Both the position numbers and the translations under genes were made by a program. Below the pieces are notes generated by a model. That model did not search any database, was not told the origin of the DNA, and saw nothing but the letters and a program-made list of their open reading frames with translations. From Salinispora mooreana (GTDB lineage Bacteria > Actinomycetota > Actinomycetes > Mycobacteriales > Micromonosporaceae): a DNA stretch of 64,000 nt. Numbering within the stretch: position 1 is the stretch's first letter; each line of letters starts with the position of its first letter. This document shows, piece by piece, positions 1 through 8,161 of the stretch. The stretch covers positions 641,164-705,163 of the forward strand of contig NZ_KB900614.1 of the NCBI RefSeq assembly GCF_000379065.1. The letters are read 5' to 3'.

Positions 1-252
1 GTGGACGCGGCGAGCCAGGAGGCATTCGCCGGAGCGCTCCAGGAATTCGTCGCCGGCGGCGGCACCGTCCTGCTGGTCGCACACGAGCTGGGGCCACTGC
101 GGCCGCTGATCTCCCGAGCCGTCGTCGTGCACGCCGGGGGGATCGCTCACGACGGCCCGGTGCCCGAACCGGCCGGCCACCACGCCGACCCCGACCACGA
201 CCACGTGCACCCGCACGGTCCCACCGAGCCCGCCGGTCTCTGGAGCGCGTGA
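1..252 (+). CDS. Metal (zinc/manganese) ABC transporter ATP-binding protein, 3' end only
   Basis: Only the last 83 codons are in the window; the gene begins upstream. The visible part has the post-Walker-B end of an ABC ATPase, with the H-loop in LLVAHELG near residue 27. The tail is rich in histidine and aspartate (HHADPDHDHVHPHG), as often seen in zinc importers. The stop codon overlaps nothing but lies one base before the permease start, so the two are surely one operon. Substrate is inferred from the His-rich tail and the partner permease; zinc is most likely, manganese possible. The ATPase would energise uptake at the inner face of the membrane. Confidence 0.85.
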   Translation: MDAASQEAFAGALQEFVAGGGTVLLVAHELGPLRPLISRAVVVHAGGIAHDGPVPEPAGHHADPDHDHVHPHGPTEPAGLWSA

Positions 253-253
253 G

Positions 254-1129
254 ATGGAACTCTTCCAGTACCCGTACATGCAGCGTGCGCTGATCGGCGC
301 GTTGGTCATCGGCCTGGCCGCCCCGGCGCTCGGCATCTACCTGGTACAGCGGCGGCTGGCCCTGATCGGCGATGGCGTCGGGCACATGGCGCTCACCGGC
401 GTCGGCGCCGGCCTGCTGCTGAACCGCTCCCCGGTCCTGGTGGCGGTGATCGTGGCCAGCCTCGGCGCGATCACCGTCGAATTGGTCCGGGCCCGCGGCC
501 GCACCTCCGGTGACCTGGCGCTCGCCCTGCTCTTCTACGGGGGCATCGCCGGCGGCGTGATGCTCGTCGGGCTCTCCGACAGCACCAGCACGAGCCTCAA
601 CGCGTACCTCTTCGGCTCGCTCTCCACCATCGCCCCCACCGACCTCACCACGATCGCGGTGCTCGGTGCGGCGATCCTGGTCACCATGCTGTCGTTGCGC
701 CCGGCACTCTTCGCGATCTGCCACGACGAGGAGTACGCCCGGGTCTCCGGGCTGCCCGTCCGCGCCCTCAACCTGCTCCTCGCGGTCGCCACCGCGGTCA
801 CCGTCACCATCGCGATGCGCGCGGTGGGCGTCCTGCTGATCAGCGCGCTGATGGTGGTGCCGGTCGCCGCCGCCCAGCAGGTCACCCGCGGCTTCCGCAG
901 CACGATGACGGCCGCCATGGCGCTCGGCCTCTTCGCCGCCGGGTCGGGTGTGTACGTGGCTGCCAACGCCGACACCGCCCCCGGCGCGTCGGTGGTGCTG
1001 ATGGCGATCGCCTCGTTCGCGGTGGTGGCGCTCGGCGGCGCGGGTTGGCGGATACTACGACGACGGCGAGTCGCCGCACCGGACACACCGGCCGTAGAGC
1101 CGCACGAGGTGGTGCTCAGCCAGTCCTGA
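254..1129 (+). CDS. Metal ABC transporter permease (ZnuB / ABC-3 family)
   Basis: A 291-residue polytopic membrane protein of the ABC-3 family, the permease of zinc/manganese importers. About eight hydrophobic segments run through the protein. The N-terminal part has the family sequence GDGVGHMALTGVGAG (about residues 40-54), and a CHDEEYARVSGLP stretch lies near residue 155, where the family's cytoplasmic coupling loop is found. The ATG is one base after the stop of the ATPase gene, so translation is probably coupled. With the ATPase and an upstream binding protein (outside the window) it would import Zn(II) or Mn(II). Confidence 0.92.
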   Translation: MELFQYPYMQRALIGALVIGLAAPALGIYLVQRRLALIGDGVGHMALTGVGAGLLLNRSPVLVAVIVASLGAITVELVRARGRTSGDLALALLFYGGIAGGVMLVGLSDSTSTSLNAYLFGSLSTIAPTDLTTIAVLGAAILVTMLSLRPALFAICHDEEYARVSGLPVRALNLLLAVATAVTVTIAMRAVGVLLISALMVVPVAAAQQVTRGFRSTMTAAMALGLFAAGSGVYVAANADTAPGASVVLMAIASFAVVALGGAGWRILRRRRVAAPDTPAVEPHEVVLSQS

Positions 1130-1165
1130 ACAACGGCGCAACCTTGGATTGGTTACCGTTACCCG

Positions 1166-1474
1166 GTGAGCAGCGGGTCCGGCTACGACGCCTACGAGGG
1201 GGCGAGCGAGCTGCTGCGCGCCCTCTCCGCCCCGATCCGGCTGGCCATCGTCAGCCAACTCGCCGAGGGCGAACGGTGCGTACACGAGTTGGTTGACCAG
1301 CTCGGCGCCGCGCAGCCGCTGGTCTCCCAGCATCTGCGGGTGCTTCGCGGTGCCGGGGTGGTGCGGGGTTCCCGGCGCGGGCGGGAGATCGCCTACACGC
1401 TGGTTGACGAACACGTCGCACACATCGTGGCGGACGCGGTCAGCCACGCCGGCGAGCACACCAACCCCACCTGA
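1166..1474 (+). CDS. ArsR-family regulator with SmtB/CzrA-type zinc motif
   Basis: A 102-residue winged-helix repressor starting at GTG. The helix-turn-helix is in ELVDQLGAAQPLVSQHLRVL (about residues 42-61) and the wing in GSRRGREIAYTL. The last helix, DEHVAHIVADAVSHAGEH, fits the alpha-5 zinc signature D-x-H-x10-H-x2-E of SmtB and CzrA exactly. These proteins release DNA when they bind Zn(II). The position behind a zinc-type ABC importer agrees with a role in zinc homeostasis, as with SmtB beside zur in mycobacteria. No alpha-3 cysteine motif is seen, so an arsenic role is unlikely. The target promoter is not identifiable here. Confidence 0.88.
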   Translation: MSSGSGYDAYEGASELLRALSAPIRLAIVSQLAEGERCVHELVDQLGAAQPLVSQHLRVLRGAGVVRGSRRGREIAYTLVDEHVAHIVADAVSHAGEHTNPT

Positions 1475-1643
1475 GGGCTCACCTCGGGTCGCGGACCCGG
1501 GCCACGATCACGTCGGCCCACTCCCCACTGTGCGGGGGAAGCCGTGCAGCAGGAGCAGCTGCGGGCCGGCCGCCAGGCCACCGCCGTGGAGATCGAAGGC
1601 GAAACCTCGGACATCGATACGTAGGATCGGCAACCTACGCGGG

Positions 1644-1668
1644 GTTCGCCGGGGGAGCCCCGGCGAAC
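1644..1668 (+). terminator. GC-rich hairpin downstream of the ArsR gene
   Basis: An 11-bp perfect stem (1644-1654 with 1658-1668) and a 3-base loop lie between the ArsR gene and the TPP riboswitch promoter. There is no U-run, as is common for actinobacterial terminators. It probably ends the metal operon transcript. Confidence 0.45.
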
Positions 1669-1683
1669 TGCACCAATGCCGCT

Positions 1684-1713
1684 TTGTTGAAAGATTTTCG
1701 AAGGTGCTAGCGT
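1684..1713 (+). promoter_or_regulatory. Likely promoter of the thiamine transporter operon
   Basis: TTGTTG at 1684-1689 and TAGCGT at 1708-1713 are 18 bases apart and resemble the housekeeping sigma-factor -35/-10 boxes. The predicted start of transcription, near 1720, lies just before the TPP riboswitch. The call rests on sequence and position only. Confidence 0.5.
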
Positions 1714-1733
1714 CGGTCGTACAGTTTCACCTC

Positions 1734-1818
<85 letters not shown>

Positions 1819-1904
1819 TCGGTCGACCTCCGGTCGCGCCGTCGTTCGGCCAGCCGGACGTGGATGCGCCCCTCCTGTTCCCCCGGAGCAGACAGGGAAG
1901 ACCG

Positions 1905-2501
1905 ATGAGCAAAGTCAATGTAACCACCAACCGCTGGCGCACGGTCGATGTCGTCGTCGCCGCTGTCATCGCCGTCACCTTCGGCGTCATCTTCTGGGCC
2001 TGGGGACTGCTCTGGAACGTTGTCACCCCGGCGTTCGCCTTCCTCCCGGCGACCCAGGCCGTCATGTACGGCGTTTGGCTGATCCCGGCGGTCCTCGGCG
2101 GCCTGGTGATCCGCCGCCCCGGTGCGGCGCTCTTCTGCGAGGCGGTGGCCGCGATCGTGTCCGTGCTACTCGGCTCCGAGTGGGGCAGCATCGCCATCCT
2201 TCAGGGCCTGGCCCAAGGGCTCGGCGCCGAGCTGGCCTTCGCCGCCTTCCGCTACCGTTCCTTCCGACTGCCCACCGCGCTGCTCGCAGGCGCCCTGACC
2301 GGCCTGGGCGCGGCTGCCTTCGACTTCTTCGTCTGGAACAGCGAATACGCGCTGGGCAGCTACCGGATCCCGTACGCGCTGCTGACGATCGCCAGCGCCA
2401 CCGCCATCGCCGGCTTCGGTGCCTGGAGCCTGACCCGGGCCCTGGCCCGCACGGGTGTACTGGACCTGTTCCCCGCCGGCCGCGAACGCACCACCATCTG
2501 A
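1905..2501 (+). CDS. ykoE: ECF transporter substrate-binding membrane protein YkoE (thiamine precursor uptake)
   Basis: A 198-residue protein with about six membrane segments, matching the YkoE family, the S component of an energy-coupling factor importer for hydroxymethylpyrimidine or thiamine. The chosen ATG has a good ribosome-binding site (AGGGAAG) just before it; a start 45 bases earlier would add a non-conserved tail. It is the first gene after the TPP riboswitch and is followed by the ATPase (YkoD) and the T component (YkoC), giving the full YkoEDC set. It would bind the vitamin or its pyrimidine precursor at the outer membrane face. Confidence 0.93.
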   Translation: MSKVNVTTNRWRTVDVVVAAVIAVTFGVIFWAWGLLWNVVTPAFAFLPATQAVMYGVWLIPAVLGGLVIRRPGAALFCEAVAAIVSVLLGSEWGSIAILQGLAQGLGAELAFAAFRYRSFRLPTALLAGALTGLGAAAFDFFVWNSEYALGSYRIPYALLTIASATAIAGFGAWSLTRALARTGVLDLFPAGRERTTI

Positions 2502-2553
2502 GTACCGTGTCGATCGAGAGGTTGGGGCCGCAGACCGCGCCCGCGGCTGCTCG

Positions 2554-2634
2554 CAGCGCCCGGCGCGGTGTGTTCCGGGACAGCACCCGGCGCGGCGTGT
2601 TCCGGGACAGCACCCGGCGCGGCGTGCTCCGGGG
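2554..2634 (+). repeat. 27-bp tandem repeat, three copies, between ykoE and ykoD
   Basis: Three 27-bp units (2554-2580, 2581-2607, 2608-2634) with only a few differences fill the gap before ykoD. The unit core is CCCGGCGCGGTGTGTTCCGG with small changes. The repeat ends 9 bases before the ykoD GTG start and occupies the place where its ribosome-binding site would be. Confidence 0.9.
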
Positions 2635-2643
2635 TGACGGCCG

Positions 2644-4071
2644 GTGAGCGCGGTCCGGTTGCGGGGCTTCGGGTGGCGGCACGCGGGGCGAAAGCGGTGG
2701 GCCGTACGCGGACTCGACCTGCGGATCGAGCACGGCGAACGGGTTCTCCTGCTGGGTGCCTCCGGGGCGGGTAAGAGCACCCTGCTCGCCGCGCTGGCCG
2801 GGCTGCTACCCGAAGACTCCGGCGAACAGGAAGGCACGGTCGAGGTTGACGGCCGGGACCCTCGCGCGGCCCGAGAAGAGGTCGGCCTGCTCTTCCAGGA
2901 CCCGGAGACCCAGCTGGTGATGGCGCGCTGCGGCGACGATGTCGCCTTCGGCCCCGAAAACCGCGGGCTACCCGCCGGGCAGATCTGGCCCCGGGTGGAC
3001 GAGGCACTGCGCCGGGTTGGTTTCCGCTACGGCCGGGACCGATCGACCGCCGCGCTCTCCGGCGGCGAACAGCAGCGCCTCGCCCTCGCCGGGGTGCTCG
3101 CGCTCCGCCCAAGCCTGCTGCTGCTCGACGAGCCGACCGCCAACCTGGACCCGGCCGGTGCGGCGCTGATCCGCGACGCGGTCGCCGCGGCGCTCGACGC
3201 CGACACCTCCCTGCTCCTCGTCGAGCACCGGCTCGCCGAGGCGCTGCCGCTGGTCGACCGGGTGGTCGTGCTGGCACCCGGTGGCGGCGTCCACGCCGAC
3301 GGCACCCCGCAGGCGGTCTTCGCCGCGCACGGCGAGGCGCTCGCTGCCGAGGGGGTCTGGGTGCCGGGCCATCCGACGCCCCTGCGGCGGGCCGCCACCG
3401 CCCCCGGGACGGAGTTGCTCGCCGCCGACGAGCTCGCCCTGCCGCCCCGGCTGGCCCGTGTTTCCCTCACCGTACGGGCCGGCGAGGCGCTCGCCGTCCA
3501 CGGACCCAACGGAGCCGGTAAGTCCACCCTGGCCCTCCTGCTGGGTGGGCTGCTCGCACCGGCGGCGGGCCGGGTCACCGCGACCGCGGAGCTGGCCGGC
3601 GGGGACGCCCGCACCCCACCGCACCGATGGCGGGCGCCGGCGCTGGTGGGCCGGATCGGTTCGGTCTTCCAGGACCCGGAACACCAGTTCGTCACCACCA
3701 CCGTCGCCGAGGAGCTGGCGCTGGGCCCACGCCGCACCGGCCGAACCGAGGCGCAGGTCCGCGCCACCGTGGACGCACTGCTCGACCGGCTCCGCCTGAC
3801 CGCGCTCGCCGCGGCCAACCCGTACACCCTCTCCGGAGGCGAGGCGAGGCGGCTGAGTGTGGCGACGGCCCTGGCCACCGCGCCCCGCCTACTCGTCTGC
3901 GACGAGCCCACCTTCGGCCAGGACCGGCGGACCTGGCGGGAGCTGGTGGAGCTCTTCGCCGAGCTGCGCGATAACGGGCACGGGCTGGTCACGGTGACCC
4001 ACGACCGGGAGTTCATCGCCGCGCTCGCCGACCGCCAGGTACGGCTCGAGCATCCGCGGAGGGTGTCGTGA
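2644..4071 (+). CDS. ykoD: Double-ATPase ECF transporter component YkoD
   Basis: A 475-residue protein made of two fused ABC ATPase domains. The first has Walker A GASGAGKST (residues 38-46), signature LSGGEQQRL and Walker B LLLLDEPTA; the second has GPNGAGKST, LSGGEARRL and LLVCDEPTF. Such a fusion is typical of YkoD-type ECF transporters, where most systems use two separate ATPases. The start is GTG with no clear ribosome-binding site, because a tandem repeat fills the upstream gap. It powers uptake of thiamine or its pyrimidine precursor with YkoE and YkoC, under the riboswitch at 1734. Confidence 0.94.
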   Translation: MSAVRLRGFGWRHAGRKRWAVRGLDLRIEHGERVLLLGASGAGKSTLLAALAGLLPEDSGEQEGTVEVDGRDPRAAREEVGLLFQDPETQLVMARCGDDVAFGPENRGLPAGQIWPRVDEALRRVGFRYGRDRSTAALSGGEQQRLALAGVLALRPSLLLLDEPTANLDPAGAALIRDAVAAALDADTSLLLVEHRLAEALPLVDRVVVLAPGGGVHADGTPQAVFAAHGEALAAEGVWVPGHPTPLRRAATAPGTELLAADELALPPRLARVSLTVRAGEALAVHGPNGAGKSTLALLLGGLLAPAAGRVTATAELAGGDARTPPHRWRAPALVGRIGSVFQDPEHQFVTTTVAEELALGPRRTGRTEAQVRATVDALLDRLRLTALAAANPYTLSGGEARRLSVATALATAPRLLVCDEPTFGQDRRTWRELVELFAELRDNGHGLVTVTHDREFIAALADRQVRLEHPRRVS

Positions 4072-4094
4072 CGCATCCGCGGAGCGTGCCGTGA
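4051..4094 (+). repeat. Duplicated stop/start junction of ykoD-ykoC
   Basis: A 21-base unit (CATCCGCGGAGGGTGTCGTGA, with two changes in the second copy) occurs at 4051-4071 and 4074-4094. Each copy ends in GTGA. In the first, TGA is the ykoD stop; in the second, GTG is the ykoC start. Confidence 0.85.
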
Positions 4095-4891
4095 TCAACC
4101 TCGAACCGGTGACCCGACCGGACGCCCCGCTGGCCCGGCGCAACCCGGTGGCGAAGCTGGCGGCGGCGCTGCTCTGCTCGGTCATCCTGATCGCCACCCT
4201 CGACCCGGTGGCGCCGGCCATCGCCATCGCCTTCGAGCTGGCCCTGCTGCCGCTGTTCGGTGTACGGCTCCGGGTACTCGCCCGCCGAGCGATGCCGCTG
4301 CTGGTCAGCGCGGTCGGCATCCTCGTCACGCTGGTGCTCTTCGCCGCCGAACGCTCCGGGCGGACCCTCATCGAGGCCGGCCCGATCCTGATCACCTCCG
4401 GGGTGCTGATCACCGCGCTCGGTCTGGTGTTGCGCATGTTCGCGGTGGCCCTGCCGGGAGTGACCGTGGTGGCGACGACCGACCCCACCGACCTGGCCGA
4501 CGCGCTGGTGCAGAACGCCAAGCTGCCCGCCCGCTTCGCCTACGGCGCACTGGCGGCGTTCCGGTTGGTGCCGTTGCTCGCCCAGGAGTGGCAAATGATC
4601 AGCATGGCGCGGCGGGCCCGGGGCGTTGACGCCGGCCGTAACCCACTGGCCCGGCTGCGGCTTTTCGGGTCAACCGCGTTCACGCTACTGGTCGGCGCGA
4701 TCCGCCGCGGGACCCGACTTGCGGTGGCGATGGACGCGCGGGGCTTCGACGCCACGACCCCCCGGTCGATGGCCCGCCGTCAACACTTCGGTCGCGCCGA
4801 CGGTCTCCTGATCGCCGGTGCGGCGGTACTGGCCGGCGCCGCACTCGCGGTCAGCGTCGCCGTCGGCGCGTTCCGCCCCCTGATCGGCTGA
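4091..4891 (+). CDS. ykoC: ECF transporter transmembrane component YkoC (EcfT family)
   Basis: A 266-residue membrane protein of the EcfT family. It has several hydrophobic helices in its first half. The two short cytoplasmic coupling motifs are seen as ARRARGVDAG (about residues 175-184) and AMDARGFDA, matching the Ala-Arg-Gly signatures that dock onto the ATPases. It starts at GTG, 19 bases after the ykoD stop, with GGAG 7-10 bases before. It couples the YkoD ATPase to the YkoE binding protein. Confidence 0.92.
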   Translation: MINLEPVTRPDAPLARRNPVAKLAAALLCSVILIATLDPVAPAIAIAFELALLPLFGVRLRVLARRAMPLLVSAVGILVTLVLFAAERSGRTLIEAGPILITSGVLITALGLVLRMFAVALPGVTVVATTDPTDLADALVQNAKLPARFAYGALAAFRLVPLLAQEWQMISMARRARGVDAGRNPLARLRLFGSTAFTLLVGAIRRGTRLAVAMDARGFDATTPRSMARRQHFGRADGLLIAGAAVLAGAALAVSVAVGAFRPLIG

Positions 4892-4990
4892 CCACCGAGC
4901 CCAGTGCACCGCCGGGTGGAGTGGCTGTGGAGCAGCGGAACCTGGAGCGCGATACGGTCACAGACGGAGATCGAGGCGGAGGTGGCTGGG

Positions 4991-6427
4991 ATGAGCGGGC
5001 AGGCACAGATCGGCGTTACCGGGCTGGCGGTGATGGGGCGTAACCTCGCCCGGAACCTGGCCCGCAACGGCTTCGTCGTGGCGGTGCACAACCGCTCTCC
5101 AGAACGGACCCGCCGGCTGGTCGCCGAGCACGGCGAGGAGGGGCGGTTCGTCCCCACCGAATCGCTGGCCGACCTCGTCGCCGCGTTGGAGCGCCCCCGG
5201 GCGGTCATCACGATGGTCAAAGCCGGCGCCCCGACCGACGCCGTCATCGACGAGTTGGTGCCGCTGCTCGATGCCGGCGACATCATCGTCGACTGCGGCA
5301 ACGCCCATTTCGCCGACACCCGGCGGCGCGAGGAGGCGCTGCGCAAGCAGGGGCTGCACTTCGTCGGCACCGGTGTCTCCGGTGGTGAGGAGGGCGCGTT
5401 GTGGGGGCCGAGCATCATGCCGGGCGGTTCGGCCGAGTCCTATCAGAAGCTGGGGCCGCTCTTCGAACAGATCGCGGCGCAGGTGGACGGCGAGCCCTGC
5501 TGCCGACACATCGGTCCGGACGGAGCCGGCCACTTCGTCAAGATGGTCCACAACGGCATCGAGTACGCCGACATGCAGCTCATCGCCGAGGCGTACGACC
5601 TCCTGCGGACTGGCCTGGACGCGACCCCAGCCGAGCTGGCGGAGATCTTCCGAGAGTGGAACTCCGGCGAGTTGGAGTCGTACCTCATCGAGATCACCGC
5701 TGAGGTGCTCGGCCACACCGACGCCAGCACCGGGCGGGCCTTCGTGGACATCGTGCTCGACCAGGCGGAGCAGAAGGGCACCGGACGCTGGACCGTACAG
5801 AACGCCCTGGACCTGGGCATCCCGATCACCGGCATCGCCGAGGCGACGTTCGCGCGTTCCCTCTCCGGGCACGCCGCCCAGCGAGCGGCCATCCGCCACG
5901 CGTTCGCCGGCGCGGAACCGACCTGGCGGGTCGAGAAGCGGGGCGCCTTCGTCGAGGACGTCCGGCGCGCACTACTGGCCAGCAAGATCATCGCGTACGC
6001 GCAGGGCTTCGACCACATCCGGGCCGGCAGCCAGGAGTACGACTGGGACATCGACCTGGGCGGCACCGCCACGATCTGGCGGGGCGGGTGCATCATCCGA
6101 GCGCACTTCCTCGACCGGATCCGACAGGCGTACGACGAGCAGCCCGACCTGCCCACGCTGCTGGTGGCGCCGTGGTTCGCCGACACCGTACGCGCCGGGT
6201 TGTCGGGGTGGCGGCGCGTGGTCGCCGAGGCGGCCCGCGCCGGTGTGCCCACCCCCGCGTTCGCCTCGTCCCTGTCCTACTTCGACGCGCTGCGCGCGAA
6301 CCGACTACCGGCGGCCCTGATCCAGGGCCTGCGGGACAACTTCGGCGCTCACACCTACCGCCGGGTTGACCGTGGCGGCTCCTTCCACACCCTCTGGGCC
6401 GGCGACCGCAGTGAGGTCGAAGCCTGA
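4991..6427 (+). CDS. gnd: 6-phosphogluconate dehydrogenase (NADP-dependent, decarboxylating)
   Basis: A 478-residue enzyme of the oxidative pentose phosphate pathway that makes ribulose 5-phosphate, CO2 and NADPH. The N-terminal Rossmann fold carries GLAVMGRN (residues 11-18). The substrate site shows GPDGAGHFVKMVHNGIEY, with the catalytic Lys, and the GGTATIWRGGCIIR region further on. Length is normal for the long, dimeric form. The ATG at 4991 follows GGAGG and was chosen over an upstream in-frame GTG that adds 29 non-conserved residues. It is a separate unit from ykoEDC (about 100-base gap) and converges on uppS. Confidence 0.96.
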   Translation: MSGQAQIGVTGLAVMGRNLARNLARNGFVVAVHNRSPERTRRLVAEHGEEGRFVPTESLADLVAALERPRAVITMVKAGAPTDAVIDELVPLLDAGDIIVDCGNAHFADTRRREEALRKQGLHFVGTGVSGGEEGALWGPSIMPGGSAESYQKLGPLFEQIAAQVDGEPCCRHIGPDGAGHFVKMVHNGIEYADMQLIAEAYDLLRTGLDATPAELAEIFREWNSGELESYLIEITAEVLGHTDASTGRAFVDIVLDQAEQKGTGRWTVQNALDLGIPITGIAEATFARSLSGHAAQRAAIRHAFAGAEPTWRVEKRGAFVEDVRRALLASKIIAYAQGFDHIRAGSQEYDWDIDLGGTATIWRGGCIIRAHFLDRIRQAYDEQPDLPTLLVAPWFADTVRAGLSGWRRVVAEAARAGVPTPAFASSLSYFDALRANRLPAALIQGLRDNFGAHTYRRVDRGGSFHTLWAGDRSEVEA

Positions 6428-6447
6428 CCCCGGGCGCCCGGGGTCAG
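6424..6447. terminator. Perfect palindrome shared by gnd and uppS stop codons
   Basis: An 11-bp perfect inverted repeat (6424-6434 with 6437-6447) and a 2-base centre. The left arm holds the gnd TGA, the right arm the uppS TGA on the other strand. It is well placed as a two-way terminator for the convergent genes. Confidence 0.75.
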
Positions 6448-7256
6448 GTGGTAGGCGCCACCGGGTTCGGCAGCGCTCCGCCGAACCGGCGGTCCCGCTG
6501 GGCATAGAGCTCACAGGCGTACCAGAGGTGCCGGCGGTCGAAGTCCGGCCAGAGCGTGTCCAGGAAGACCAGTTCGGCGTAGGCGCTCTGCCAGAGCAAG
6601 AAGTTCGAGGTGCGCTGCTCTCCGGAGGGGCGCAGGAAGAGATCCACGTCGGGGACCTCCGGGTGGTAGAGGTAGCGGGCCATGGTCTTCTCGGTGACCT
6701 TGGCGGGGTCGAGCCGGCCGGCCGCGACCTCCCGGGCGATCGCGGCGGCGGCGTCGGCGATCTCGGCCTGCCCGCCATAGTTCACGCAGAACTGCAGGGT
6801 GAGCGTCGAGTTACCGCGAGACATCTCCTCGGCCGCCTGCAACTCCGAGATGACGCTCTTCCACAGCCGCCCGGACCGGCCCGACCAGACGACCCGTACG
6901 CCCAGGTCGACAAGTTGGTCGCGGCGGCGGCGGATCACGTCCCGGTTGAAGCCCATCAGGAAACGCACCTCGTCCGGCGAACGTCGCCAGTTCTCCGTCG
7001 AGAACGCGTACGCCGACAGGTACGGGATGCCCAGCTCGATCGCGCCCTCGACCGCGTCGAAGAGGGAGAACTCTCCCGCCTCGTGCCCTTTCGTACGCGG
7101 GAGCCCACGCTCCTTGGCCCACCGGCCGTTGCCGTCCATCACCACCGCGACGTGCCGCGGCAACGCCTCGGCGGGCAACGCCGGTGGCCGGGCACCGGAC
7201 GGGTGGGGGGTGGGCGGCACCGGCGCCGGGCCGGTTCGCCTGGTCGATCGGATCAC
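6444..7256 (-). CDS. uppS: Isoprenyl (probable decaprenyl/undecaprenyl) diphosphate synthase
   Basis: A 270-residue cis-prenyltransferase that makes the lipid carrier for cell-wall sugars. The motif [12 protein letters not shown], with the catalytic Asp, is near residue 40; [23 protein letters not shown] and [19 protein letters not shown] follow, all family hallmarks. The GTG at 7256 has AGGGAG 8 bases before it; a longer reading frame begins 159 bases earlier but runs inside recO and is not conserved. The gene starts 5 bases after the recO stop and ends the hrcA-recO cluster. Mycobacterial genes at this place make decaprenyl diphosphate; chain length here is unknown. Confidence 0.95.
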   Translation of the reverse strand: MIRSTRRTGPAPVPPTPHPSGARPPALPAEALPRHVAVVMDGNGRWAKERGLPRTKGHEAGEFSLFDAVEGAIELGIPYLSAYAFSTENWRRSPDEVRFLMGFNRDVIRRRRDQLVDLGVRVVWSGRSGRLWKSVISELQAAEEMSRGNSTLTLQFCVNYGGQAEIADAAAAIAREVAAGRLDPAKVTEKTMARYLYHPEVPDVDLFLRPSGEQRTSNFLLWQSAYAELVFLDTLWPDFDRRHLWYACELYAQRDRRFGGALPNPVAPTT

Positions 7257-7261
7257 TCGGT

Positions 7262-8098
7262 CTACTCCCTGTCCACGCCGGCCGCGGCCGGCCCGACTCC
7301 GCCGGCCGGCGTCCCGACCGCGCCGGCGGCCGGACCGCCCCGGTCCACCAGCGGCAGCGAGCGTAGCGCGCGCTCCAGATGCCACTGCAGGTGCGCCGCG
7401 ACCAGCCCGCTGCACTCCCGGCGAACACCACTCTCGGCGGCGTCAGCAACCCGCCAGTCGCCGCTGGTGAGCGCGGTCATCAGGTCAAGGGTGGCCGGTG
7501 CGGGGTGGGCCGCGCCAGGCGGCCGACAGTCCCGGCAGACGGCACCGCCGGCCGGGACGGAGAAGGCCCGGTGCCGCCCCGGCGTGCCGCAGACCGCGCA
7601 GCCGACCAGCGCCGGCGCCCACCCGGCCAGGGCCATGCCACGCAGCAGGTACGCGTCCAGCACCAGGGTCGCGGCGTGTTCCCCGCCGGCCAGCACACGC
7701 AGCGCCCCCAGGGTGAGCTGGAACAACCGCAGCGACGGTTCCCGCTCGACCGGGGTGAGCCGCTCCGCGGTCTCACAGACCGCACTCGCCGCCGTGTAGC
7801 GGGGGTAGTCGCCGAGGAGGCGCTTACCGTACAGATCAATGCCCTCGACCTGGCTGACCGTGTGCAGCGAACTGCCCTGCTGGCCCTTCGGGTCGCCGGC
7901 GAGTTGCAGGTCGACGTGGCCGAAGGGCTCCAGCCGGGCGCCGAACTTGCTGGTGATCCGACGCACCCCGCGGGCCACCGCGCGCAGCCGCCCGTGCCGA
8001 CGGCTGAGCAGGGTGATGATGCGATCCGACTCGCCGAGCTTCTGCACGCGCAGCACCACCGCGTCGTCGCGGTAGAGCTGTCGGCGGTACCCGGCCAT
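7262..8098 (-). CDS. recO: DNA repair protein RecO
   Basis: A 278-residue protein of the RecF pathway, which helps load RecA onto single-stranded DNA. It starts with the RecO OB-fold sequence ([21 protein letters not shown]) and shows [18 protein letters not shown] near residue 45. A zinc-binding CAVC...CRDC cluster lies near residues 180-205. The C-terminus ends in a proline/glycine-rich tail of no known function. The ATG at 8098 is the only sensible start. It lies directly upstream of uppS, the normal actinobacterial order. Confidence 0.95.
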   Translation of the reverse strand: MAGYRRQLYRDDAVVLRVQKLGESDRIITLLSRRHGRLRAVARGVRRITSKFGARLEPFGHVDLQLAGDPKGQQGSSLHTVSQVEGIDLYGKRLLGDYPRYTAASAVCETAERLTPVEREPSLRLFQLTLGALRVLAGGEHAATLVLDAYLLRGMALAGWAPALVGCAVCGTPGRHRAFSVPAGGAVCRDCRPPGAAHPAPATLDLMTALTSGDWRVADAAESGVRRECSGLVAAHLQWHLERALRSLPLVDRGGPAAGAVGTPAGGVGPAAAGVDRE

Positions 8099-8161
8099 CG
8101 GATCATTCTCCCTCAGGGTGGCAGCTCCGGGTCGGCTCGGGGTGGCCGCGGCGCCGGCTGG

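Noticed and set aside
7257..7415. Upstream extension of uppS by 53 residues
   Set aside because: The extra part lies inside recO, is not conserved, and a GTG with a good ribosome-binding site starts the normal protein at 7256.
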